Of a stretch of 5,488 nt of DNA, positions 1 through 5,488 are shown in pieces. Every line of letters starts with the position of its first letter. Positions within the stretch are counted from its first letter, which is position 1. The DNA comes from Spirochaetales bacterium. Its GTDB lineage: Bacteria > Spirochaetota > Spirochaetia > DSM-27196 > SLST01. The notes below the pieces were generated by a model, which saw nothing but the letters and a program-made list of their open reading frames with translations, made no database searches and was not told where the DNA came from. The stretch spans positions 1-5,488 of the forward strand of contig SLST01000150.1 of assembly GCA_007130265.1 (NCBI GenBank). Reading direction: 5' to 3'. Both the position numbers and the translations under genes were made by a program.

Positions 1-647
1 AGCCGGGCGGTGCTCGCGGCGCCCGGCTCGAGGCACGCTACGAGCCCGAGGCCCCCGGAGGAGGGCTCTTCCTCGCGGCCTCGCGCAACGACGAGGCGTG
101 GGAGCCCGGGCTCTTCCGGCGCAACGTCCGTCGCCTCGTATCGCCGGCCGCGGACGTCTATCTGATCGACGACGAGATCGAGCTTGCCTCCGCGGCGCCG
201 GTGAGCTTCCTCGTGAACACGCTTCAACAGGTGCGCGTCGCCGACGCGCAGGCGCTCATCGTCGGTTCACGGGCCGCGCTTCGCGTCACGGCGCTCGGGT
301 GGTCGCCGCGGATATCCGTCGCGGAGGACGGGGTCGACTCGCACCTTCGCCCCGTGACCGTGCTCCGCCTTACGCGCGACCCGGACGGCCGGGAGGCGGG
401 CGGCGGCCGCGCACGCCTGGTGACGCTCCTGACCGTTACGGCGGTGAGCGACGGCGAGCCGGACGTGCGGGCCTCCCGCGACGCCGCGGCCGCCGGGGGC
501 GTGGCGTGGAGGCTCGAACGGCCCGACTTCGGGGCCCTTCGCTACGAGTGTTGCGACAACGGCGCGGTGGTCACGCTCGCCCGCGACGGGCGCGGCCGAC
601 GTCTCGCCTGCGACGGTGAGGTATGGCGTGACGTTGCCGATGAGTAG
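1..647 (+). CDS. Heparinase II/III-like protein, C-terminal part (5' end outside window)
   Basis: The frame is open from base 3 to the TAG at 645-647, giving about 214 residues with no stop, so this is the C-terminal end of a longer protein. Near its beginning it has an Arg-rich strand (LFRRNVRRLVSP) followed by a strand ending in Asp-Asp-Glu (VYLIDDEIEL), then VSFLVNTLQQVRV and alternating beta-strands. This matches the usual order in the C-terminal beta-sandwich of heparinase II/III-family polysaccharide lyases, where an Arg-containing strand precedes a 'v.DEi' strand and a 'w.lHt' strand; here Asn stands where His is common. The catalytic alpha/alpha toroid would lie upstream and is not visible, so activity and substrate cannot be judged. 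Two cysteines lie together near the end (YECCDN). There is no membrane segment. GTG at 201 in this frame is an internal valine codon, not the start. The family call comes from pattern and spacing only; another beta-sandwich glycan enzyme is possible. Confidence 0.6.
   Translation, partial: PGGARGARLEARYEPEAPGGGLFLAASRNDEAWEPGLFRRNVRRLVSPAADVYLIDDEIELASAAPVSFLVNTLQQVRVADAQALIVGSRAALRVTALGWSPRISVAEDGVDSHLRPVTVLRLTRDPDGREAGGGRARLVTLLTVTAVSDGEPDVRASRDAAAAGGVAWRLERPDFGALRYECCDNGAVVTLARDGRGRRLACDGEVWRDVADE
615..621 (+). promoter_or_regulatory. Ribosome binding site for the beta-propeller gene
   Basis: GGTGAGG lies 6 nt before GTG 628, inside the end of the upstream heparinase-like gene. It favours GTG 628 over ATG 640, which would be 18 nt away. 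The match to the Shine-Dalgarno consensus is imperfect (one T inside). Confidence 0.45.
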
Positions 648-1857
648 CGCGTCGGCCCGCCTGCTCTTTCACAGTGCCGGGCGCATCGGCATCGTTCGCG
701 CGGACGGTTCGGAGTGCCGCGCGCTCCCGCTCGACGTCCCGGGTCAGACGAGATGGCAGTCCGGTCCGCAGTTCAGAGACGAATCGGGCCGCCGCGTCAT
801 GCTCCTCTTCAGCCACGGGACGTCGCGAACCGCCGACCTCGTGCGCGGCGCGCTCCTGCGCCGCGTCTGGGTCTACGAACACGATTCCGGGGCGCTGCGC
901 GAGCTCTTCGCCGGGAGTCGGCCCGCGCCTTGGATTGGGGTCTCAGCCGTCACTGACGCAGGGCGACGCGCGATCGTCTGCGCGATCGTCGACGGCGAGC
1001 AGCGGCTCTACTCGGCGGACCTCGCCACCGAGCGGTGCGAGCCGCTCACCGAGCCGGGATCCGGGTTTCACTACGGGGAGTCGCTCAGTCCCGATGGATT
1101 GCGCCTCGCCTGCCACGTGACCGGGGGGAAGGATCGCGCCCACCGAGCGCCCCCGCACATGCCGGCGCCCTATTCGATCAACGTGATCGAGCTCGCAACC
1201 GGCCGGCGCACGCTGGTCGCCGGGCGCTCAGGCAACCTTTACTTTGGGCCGGTCTGGTCGCCCGACGGTGAGACGCTCGCCTTTCTCGACTGCGAGTCGG
1301 GCAGGGATCCCGCCCATTTCTGGGCCGACGTCTGTGTTGCCGATGCCGACGGGTCATCGCTGCGTCGCGTTACCGAAGGACAGGCGCATTGGTTCGCGAC
1401 CTCTCACGGGACCGCCGAAGCCCGCGGCGGAGGATCGAACTCCGTCGCGTGGGTCCCGCAGCGGACGACATCAGGTCGCGGGCGCATCGTCTGGACGCCC
1501 AAGCTGCCCGGCAGCCGTCCGGATGTCCGCTACGACGCCTCGCGGGCGGATCACGAGGAGTTTGTCTTCGCGCCCGAAGAGGCGCGCGGCGGGACCCACC
1601 TGCAGCTTCTCGATCCGCAGAGCGGGGAGGGGACCGACCTCACAGAGCCGGAAGCGGGGCGATGGGACTTTCGCGTCTCGTTCGCGAGCGACGGCAGACG
1701 ATTCGCCTTCTGTCGCACGAGACCGGGGCGCGCGCCGGTTCTGTGGGTTGGCGATCGTGAGCAGGGGATCGCGAACCCGGTGACCGCGGGGTTCGACGGA
1801 GCTGGAGCCGACTTTCCCGTCTGGCTCGCGGCCGACGAAGAGGAGGAAGAAGCGTGA
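628..1857 (+). CDS. TolB/PD40-type beta-propeller protein, cytoplasmic
   Basis: This protein of about 409 aa is built from repeated WD40/PD40-like blades. Blade signatures 'SPDG' or 'SDG' followed by a hydrophobic strand occur as LSPDGLRLACHV, VWSPDGETLAFLDC and FASDGRRFAFCRT, with partner strands ending in 'DL/EL.TG' turns (SADLATERCEPLTE, NVIELATGRR, LLDPQSGEGTDLTE). There is no signal peptide, unlike periplasmic TolB. A loop around residues 250-275 (GQAHWFATSHGTAEARGG) is rich in His and Gly and may line the central channel. Oligogalacturonate lyases (PL22) are propellers of similar length (about 390 aa), but I cannot align their metal-binding His/Gln set, so this is not called a lyase. 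Start choice: GTG 628 has GGTGAGG 6 nt upstream. GTG 616 and ATG 640 (overlapping the previous stop as ATGAGTAG, but without a well-placed ribosome site) are alternatives. The acidic C-terminus (ADEEEEEA) is encoded by the Shine-Dalgarno region of the next gene. The fold is fairly sure; the function is unknown. Confidence 0.75.
   Translation: MTLPMSSASARLLFHSAGRIGIVRADGSECRALPLDVPGQTRWQSGPQFRDESGRRVMLLFSHGTSRTADLVRGALLRRVWVYEHDSGALRELFAGSRPAPWIGVSAVTDAGRRAIVCAIVDGEQRLYSADLATERCEPLTEPGSGFHYGESLSPDGLRLACHVTGGKDRAHRAPPHMPAPYSINVIELATGRRTLVAGRSGNLYFGPVWSPDGETLAFLDCESGRDPAHFWADVCVADADGSSLRRVTEGQAHWFATSHGTAEARGGGSNSVAWVPQRTTSGRGRIVWTPKLPGSRPDVRYDASRADHEEFVFAPEEARGGTHLQLLDPQSGEGTDLTEPEAGRWDFRVSFASDGRRFAFCRTRPGRAPVLWVGDREQGIANPVTAGFDGAGADFPVWLAADEEEEEA
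1841..1846 (+). promoter_or_regulatory. Ribosome binding site for the amidase-Rid fusion
   Basis: AGGAGG lies 7 nt before GTG 1854. It falls within codons for the glutamate run that ends the beta-propeller protein, so the acidic tail and the ribosome site are the same bases. Confidence 0.7.
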
Positions 1858-4058
1858 AGATAGCCCTGATCCAGAGCAGCCAGGCGATCGCCTACGATCC
1901 CGAGGAACCCGGGGATGTCGACGCGAAGCGGTGCCGCGAGCGCGCCGCGGGCGTGATCGATCGCGGCTTCACGATGATGGAGTCGGCCGCGGGAGACGGA
2001 GCGGATCTGATCGTCACGATCGAAGCGTTCAACAGCTCCGTCTCGCCCGCCGATCCCCGCTACGAGCTCGCCGACTTCGCCGAGTCCCTCGACGGGCCGC
2101 TGGTGGGCCGATTCGCTTCGCTCGCGCGGCAGCACGGCGTTCACGTCGTGGCGGGTCTCTATACCGCTCGCGAGGGTCGAGTCTACAACTCCGCGATCCT
2201 CATCGGACCCGACGGCCGGACGATCGGCGTCTACGACAAGACTCACCTGCCGGCCGGCGAGGAAGCGGCGATCACGCCGGGGAATGCGTACCCGGTCTGG
2301 GCCACCGATCACGGCAATATAGGCCTGCTCGTCTGTTGGGACCTGCAGTACCCGGAGGCCGCCCGCGAGCTCGCGCTCGGCGGCGCAGACCTCATCGTCT
2401 GCCCCACGTGGGGGTGGGAGGAACGCTATGGACTGTGCCGCGCCTACGAGAACGGCGTCGCGATCGCCGCGGCGATGGGCGTGCCGGCATCCGGCGAGAT
2501 CTGGGAGTTCTGTGACCCGAGCGCCGTCGTCGACCAGAACGGGTGCGTCCTCGCGAGGGGTCCGCGGAACGAGGAAGCGGTCATCGCCGTCGAGGTTGAC
2601 ATCAGATGCGAACCGGCGCCGCAGTACGGCTCCGGCGCCGTGACCGGCTGGAGCTCGATGCGGCGGATCAGGATGGACCGTCGTCGGCCCTTCACCTATC
2701 TCCAGGCAACGGTGGGAGAGCCGCCCCTCTTCTCGCGCTATGCCGAGAGTCCCGACGGTTCGAGCGGAACTCCGGTAGCGCCCCCGGTGCCGGAGAGCGG
2801 TGCGCGCGTGCGCTACACCGACATGGGGCCGGTGGTTCGAGTGGACGTCAACGGTATCGGGTCCATTCTGCCGGACCCCTTCTCCGAGGTCAGGGATCCG
2901 CCCGACGATCCGGACCGCGACCGGAAGGAGGAGTGGATCAGGCGCGAAAACCTCGCGATCTGCCGGCTCCTCGATCGCGCGGTCACGGGCGCCGGGGGGA
3001 GCTTCCGCTCCTTCTGCGAATGGACGGTCACCGACCACTGGTTCCACATGAGGTACGGGGCGGGAGACATTCGGGACAAGCGCAAGGCGCTGTTCGGCCC
3101 GGACTACCGTGCGGCAATCTCGTCGCTCAACTGGCTCGACCCGGACGCCGGGCTGAGCGGAGCGATGCAGGCGACCGCGTACGTGCCGCGGGCAGGAACG
3201 CCGTTTCGCCAGTATGCATGGCGACCGAAGGCGATGGCCGACTACGAGGTATTCGGCGTTGCGTGCGCGGTGACGACCGAGCTCCCCGGCTGCAGGCTCC
3301 TGCACATCGCCGGAGTCCTGGGGGTCGACGCCGAGTTCAACCTCGTCGCGGGCGATGACCCGGCGCGCCAGGTTCGCCATATCCTGGAGACGATCGTCGC
3401 GGTGGTCACGGAGGCCGGCGGCGAGGCCCGCGACGTCCTGCGCATCCGGCCGTTCGTCCGGTCACCCGAGCTCGCGCGTCTGGTCCGCGCGACCGTCGCG
3501 GATATCTGGGGCGACGAGCACCCCTCTCTCATGGTCGCGGACGACATGAGCTTCAGCCCCGACTCCCCCTACCACGGAGAGTTCCAGGCCTTTGCCGCGA
3601 TTCCCGCCGACGTCGCGGCCGACGGCTCGGCCGACGGCACGGCCGGCGCCGTCGCGACTTTCGGCGCCGCCGCAATGCCGTCCTCGTTCACCGCCGTCCG
3701 GCGCCGCTTCGCCCACTTCGACTGGGTGCAGGCGGCGGAGTTCACCGCGCCTGACGACACGCCGAGTGACCGGCTCCCCGCAGCCGGTCGGCCGGCTTCC
3801 GCCGACGAGGCGACCGAGGTCGCGCTGGCGATCCGCGGCTTTCTCGAGGCGAACGAGATCAGCCCAGGGCACGTCGCGCTCGTCTACGGGTACGCCGGGA
3901 GCCGCGAGACGTGGGAGCGCTTTCCGGTTGTGGCCGCTCGCGCCGGCCTTCCGGTTGACGCGATCCATCTCGTGCCGTCGCGTCCCATGGCCGGGCTCAG
4001 AGGCCGGTCGCTGAAGGCGGAGCTCACGGCGATCGTTCCACGCGGAGAGACCCGGTGA
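1854..4058 (+). CDS. Nitrilase-superfamily amidase fused to three tandem Rid (YjgF/UK114) domains
   Basis: Residues 1-295 form a carbon-nitrogen hydrolase with the complete triad: Glu57 (TIEAFNSS), Lys129 (YDKTHLPAGE, with a second Glu at 136/137) and nucleophile Cys161 (VCWDLQYPEAAR). The CWD..YPEAAR form resembles N-carbamoylputrescine-amidase-like members more than true nitrilases. Residues 296-315 are a Pro/Gly/Ser linker. Three Rid-like units follow, at about 316-445, 451-586 and 609-731. Each has a beta-rich start, a helix leading to a Gly-containing turn (VTGAGGSFRSF; VTEAGGEARDVL; LEANEISPGHVA), a strand, a second helix and a closing strand (SGAMQATAY; HGEFQAFAA; LKAELTAIV). Unit 2 is the clearest and unit 3 the most diverged. 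The Arg that RidA needs for imine hydrolysis is absent in all three. The usual nitrilase is 260-330 aa, so this chain is more than doubled. There is no signal peptide, so it is cytoplasmic. GTG 1854 is chosen because AGGAGG lies 7 nt upstream and GTGA overlaps the previous stop. The amidase call is strong; substrate unknown. Confidence 0.88.
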   Translation: MKIALIQSSQAIAYDPEEPGDVDAKRCRERAAGVIDRGFTMMESAAGDGADLIVTIEAFNSSVSPADPRYELADFAESLDGPLVGRFASLARQHGVHVVAGLYTAREGRVYNSAILIGPDGRTIGVYDKTHLPAGEEAAITPGNAYPVWATDHGNIGLLVCWDLQYPEAARELALGGADLIVCPTWGWEERYGLCRAYENGVAIAAAMGVPASGEIWEFCDPSAVVDQNGCVLARGPRNEEAVIAVEVDIRCEPAPQYGSGAVTGWSSMRRIRMDRRRPFTYLQATVGEPPLFSRYAESPDGSSGTPVAPPVPESGARVRYTDMGPVVRVDVNGIGSILPDPFSEVRDPPDDPDRDRKEEWIRRENLAICRLLDRAVTGAGGSFRSFCEWTVTDHWFHMRYGAGDIRDKRKALFGPDYRAAISSLNWLDPDAGLSGAMQATAYVPRAGTPFRQYAWRPKAMADYEVFGVACAVTTELPGCRLLHIAGVLGVDAEFNLVAGDDPARQVRHILETIVAVVTEAGGEARDVLRIRPFVRSPELARLVRATVADIWGDEHPSLMVADDMSFSPDSPYHGEFQAFAAIPADVAADGSADGTAGAVATFGAAAMPSSFTAVRRRFAHFDWVQAAEFTAPDDTPSDRLPAAGRPASADEATEVALAIRGFLEANEISPGHVALVYGYAGSRETWERFPVVAARAGLPVDAIHLVPSRPMAGLRGRSLKAELTAIVPRGETR
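2799..4046 (+). other. Three tandem Rid-like domains within the amidase fusion
   Basis: Approximate units are 2799-3188, 3204-3611 and 3678-4046. Compared with E. coli RidA, the position of Glu120 in the closing strand is Ala437 in unit 1, Glu576 in unit 2 and Lys721 in unit 3. The position of Arg105 is probably Ala420 or Ala421, Leu559 (HPSLMV) and Asp702 (LPVDAI). Unit 2 aligns almost end to end, with RHILETIVAVVTEAGG standing for the long helix and GDEHPSLMVADD for the strand carrying the catalytic Arg. Unit 1 carries a charged insertion (residues 346-363) before its long helix. Boundaries come from reading motifs by eye and may be off by about ten residues. Confidence 0.75.
3616..3638 (+). 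repeat. Short direct repeat in the linker between Rid units 2 and 3
   Basis: The 11-mer CGGCCGACGGC occurs at 3616-3626 and again at 3628-3638, separated by one base. It is in frame and encodes part of an Ala/Asp/Gly linker (VAADGSADGTAGAVA, residues 587-601). A 12-bp duplication by slippage would explain it. It suggests that this linker is flexible and may vary in length between relatives. Confidence 0.6.
4044..4047 (+). promoter_or_regulatory. Ribosome binding site for the dehydrogenase-like gene
   Basis: GGAG, within GGAGAGA, lies 7 nt before GTG 4055 in the last codons of the amidase-Rid fusion. With the GTGA overlap it supports GTG 4055 as the start. Confidence 0.6.
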
Positions 4059-5059
4059 GCGGGCCGATCGTCGCGATCCTCATGGACGACGCGGATCGGC
4101 TTTCGTGGACCGATCGTCGGCACCTGCTCTCCGATTCGCTCATTGACGACCTTCGCGGCAGGTATACGGTGCGCTTCGAGCCGCGGGCCGATCTCGCGAA
4201 CGACGAGCAGGCGAGGGTACGGCTTCTCGAGGGGGCGCAGGCGTGCATCACCGGATGGGGCGCTCCCCACTTCACCGACGAGACAGTCGAGGCGTGTCCC
4301 AGGCTCGGTTTCATCGGGTATGCCGGAGGATCGGTCAAGGCGTACATCTGCGATGCCATCGTCCGGCGCGACATCGCCGTCTCATCCGCCGACATCATCA
4401 ACGCCGAGGATGTGAGCCAGACGGCGATCGGGCTCATCCTCACCGGCATTCGTGGACTCGTGCCGCGCTACCTCGAGAGCCGCGGCGAGCGGCTTCCCGC
4501 GTACCCGTCACGCGGGATTTCCGGCAAGACGGTCGGTGTCGTCGGGGCCGGTCTCATCGGCAGAAAGGTGATGAGTTTTGTCCGCGGACTCGACGTCGGA
4601 CTTCTCCTCGCCGATCCTTTTCTCGACGGCTCGCAATCAGCCGAGCTCGGTGCGGAACTCGTGTCGCTTGACGAGCTTGCGAGGCGCAGCGACGTGATCT
4701 CGATCCACGTGCCGAGCCTTCCGGAGACCCGCGGCATGTTCAACCGGCGCTTCTTCGCGGCTATGAAGGACGACGCGGTCCTGATCAACACGGCGCTTGG
4801 CGATCTCGTAGACCAGCGCGCGCTCGCGCATCGGCTCTCCGAGTCGAGGATCTTCGCGTACGCCGACGTCATCGACCCCGGTCAGGATGAGACGGTCCTC
4901 ACGCTTGCGAACTTCGCGTACAGCCCGGCGGTGGCCGGGTGCCTGCGCGATACGCAGTACCGGATGGGCGAGTTCGTCGTTGCCGAGATGGACCGATTCT
5001 TTGCCGGAGAACCTCTCGTCAACCGTTTTGACTTCTCGAAGATGGCCATCAGAGCGTAA
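4055..5059 (+). CDS. D-2-hydroxyacid dehydrogenase-fold protein lacking the catalytic Arg/Glu/His
   Basis: This 334-aa protein has the length and domain order of the D-isomer 2-hydroxyacid dehydrogenase family. It begins with a substrate-domain half (residues 1-105, with GWGAPHFTDETVEACPRLGF and YAGGSVKAY), followed by a nucleotide-binding domain (about 110-300) and a C-terminal return (GEFVVAEMDRFFAGEPLVNRF). The NAD motif is intact: VVGAGLIG at 162-169, with Asp187 (LLADPF) in the usual ribose-binding place. The normal catalytic residues are missing. The 'N.aRG' Arg is Leu248 (INTALGDLVD), the Glu of the 'DVf..EP' motif is about Gly276 (DVIDPGQDE), and the 'PH..G' His is Ala292 (SPAVAG). 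It may bind NAD(H) without dehydrogenase activity or use another chemistry. GTG 4055 overlaps the previous TGA by 4 nt, with GGAG 7 nt upstream, so it is likely co-translated with the amidase fusion. The reading frame is intact, with no sign of decay. The fold is secure; activity is doubtful. Confidence 0.9.
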   Translation: MSGPIVAILMDDADRLSWTDRRHLLSDSLIDDLRGRYTVRFEPRADLANDEQARVRLLEGAQACITGWGAPHFTDETVEACPRLGFIGYAGGSVKAYICDAIVRRDIAVSSADIINAEDVSQTAIGLILTGIRGLVPRYLESRGERLPAYPSRGISGKTVGVVGAGLIGRKVMSFVRGLDVGLLLADPFLDGSQSAELGAELVSLDELARRSDVISIHVPSLPETRGMFNRRFFAAMKDDAVLINTALGDLVDQRALAHRLSESRIFAYADVIDPGQDETVLTLANFAYSPAVAGCLRDTQYRMGEFVVAEMDRFFAGEPLVNRFDFSKMAIRA

Positions 5060-5064
5060 ATGCT

Positions 5065-5070
5065 GGAGGA
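5065..5070 (+). promoter_or_regulatory. Ribosome binding site for the last, partial gene
   Basis: GGAGGA lies 4 nt before ATG 5075 and after the TAA of the dehydrogenase-like gene. It would lie downstream of ATG 5060, so it argues for ATG 5075 as the start. Confidence 0.5.
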
Positions 5071-5074
5071 CAGG

Positions 5075-5488
5075 ATGAACGATGAAGACTGCGAAACGGG
5101 CCGCAGGTGGCAACTACGAAAGGAGGAACGACTGGAGTTTCCGTTCGAGCGTCCCTGTGAGCTGCCGACCGTACGGAGCCTTCGGCTCGCGCTCGTAAGC
5201 GCCCGGCGCTCCGGGGCGCGGGTCTCGGTGACCCTGCTCGGTGACCAGGGCCCGATCGGTCGTCCGGCGGTCCTTTCGGTCGACTGGGAAGGGCGAAACG
5301 ATCTGCAGCTCTGGGCCGCGTACTTCCTTGGCGATCCGGACGAGGCGCACGCGCGAAGCGTCTGCACGGGCGTGACCTTCGAGCTCGTGCGCGCCGGACC
5401 GTGGCCGACGGAGCTCGAGATCGAGCGCGTTGAGCTCGCTCAGGCCGAGCCGCTCTGGCCGGTCGGTCCCACGGACACGGTCGTAGAA
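5075..5488 (+). CDS. Unrecognised protein with beta-sandwich-like N-terminus (3' end outside window)
   Basis: An open frame runs from here through the last base (138 codons) with no stop. After a charged N-terminus (MNDEDCETGRRWQLRKEERLEF) come alternating strands: VRSLRLALVSAR, ARVSVTLL, AVLSVDWEGRNDLQLW, VCTGVTFELV and TELEIERVEL. The order 'strand - DW.G.N.l.l... - strand - W...LeIe.i.l' recalls carbohydrate-binding-like beta-sandwich domains that often precede lyase or heparinase catalytic domains. I cannot name the family from 138 residues. No signal peptide is visible. ATG 5075 is chosen because GGAGGA lies 4 nt upstream. ATG 5060, directly abutting the previous TAA, is in the same frame but has only a weak ribosome site. 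A second strong ribosome-site sequence (AAAGGAGG, 5119-5126) sits 5 nt before an in-frame CTG at 5132, after which the beta-strands begin, so a later start is possible. The 15-nt gap places it in the same operon. Confidence 0.6.
   Translation, partial: MNDEDCETGRRWQLRKEERLEFPFERPCELPTVRSLRLALVSARRSGARVSVTLLGDQGPIGRPAVLSVDWEGRNDLQLWAAYFLGDPDEAHARSVCTGVTFELVRAGPWPTELEIERVELAQAEPLWPVGPTDTVVE

Noticed and set aside
98..619. Open frame overlapping the heparinase-like gene on the + strand
   Set aside because: Its product is almost entirely Arg/Ala/Gly/Pro, typical of a shifted frame. The other frame gives strand patterns of a known family.
1884..2467. GCGATCGC palindromes at 1884-1891 and 2460-2467 (HIP1-like)
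   Set aside because: Only two copies, both in frame as Ala-Ile-Ala codons; high GC content and codon preference explain them.
1551..3380. Long minus-strand open frame of 609 codons
   Set aside because: It is antisense to the propeller and amidase genes, is rich in Arg/Ala/Pro and shows no recognisable motif. In GC-rich DNA, frames opposite real genes are often open by codon bias.
4055..5059. Dehydrogenase-like gene as a pseudogene
   Set aside because: The frame is intact, the length is normal, the NAD motif is conserved and the gene is coupled to its upstream neighbour. Residue replacements alone do not show decay.
5060..5074. Terminator or promoter between the dehydrogenase-like gene and the last gene
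   Set aside because: Only 15 nt lie between them, with no hairpin or T-run; the space holds a ribosome binding site.
5082..5198. Short frame of 38 codons beginning at ATG 5082
   Set aside because: It overlaps the longer frame that runs on with a beta-strand pattern, its ribosome-site spacing (11 nt) is poor, and its product has no recognisable feature.

Overview
The window is GC-rich bacterial DNA, about two thirds G+C by eye, and every gene I can support lies on the + strand. The genes are packed without intergenic space: 8-nt to 20-nt overlap for gene 1/gene 2 depending on the start chosen, 4-nt GTGA overlaps for gene 2/gene 3 and gene 3/gene 4, and 15 nt before gene 5. I see no promoter or terminator inside the window, so it reads as the interior of one operon whose ends lie outside. 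The sequence does not fix the organism. High GC and a heparinase-like protein beside a PD40 propeller and enzymes of small-molecule metabolism would suit an environmental glycan-degrading lineage (for example Planctomycetes, Armatimonadota, Latescibacterota or Poribacteria), but that is only a guess.

Layout: (1) the C-terminal part of a protein resembling the beta-sandwich end of heparinase II/III-family polysaccharide lyases (1-647, 5' end outside). (2) A cytoplasmic TolB/PD40-type beta-propeller of about 409 aa (628-1857). (3) A 734-aa fusion (1854-4058): a nitrilase-superfamily amidase with an intact Glu-Lys-Cys triad, followed by three successive domains that each look like a Rid (YjgF/YER057c/UK114) domain. 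(4) A D-2-hydroxyacid-dehydrogenase-fold protein (4055-5059) with a good NAD-binding motif, but with the family's Arg, Glu and His catalytic positions all replaced. (5) The start of a further protein, probably a beta-sandwich/carbohydrate-binding-like domain, running off the right edge (5075 to the end).

The notable item is gene 3. Rid proteins are homotrimers with ligand sites between subunits, so three Rid repeats in one chain would be expected to fold as a covalent pseudo-trimer, here tethered to an amidase. None of the three repeats keeps the arginine used by imine-deaminating RidA. The next gene, translationally coupled to it, encodes a dehydrogenase fold without its catalytic residues. 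Together, genes 3 and 4 look like an uncharacterised module in which an active amidase is linked to small-molecule-binding domains and a possibly non-catalytic or repurposed NAD-binding protein. The flanking genes suggest a link to breakdown of a glycan or an amide/amino-containing sugar-derived compound. That link rests on gene order alone.
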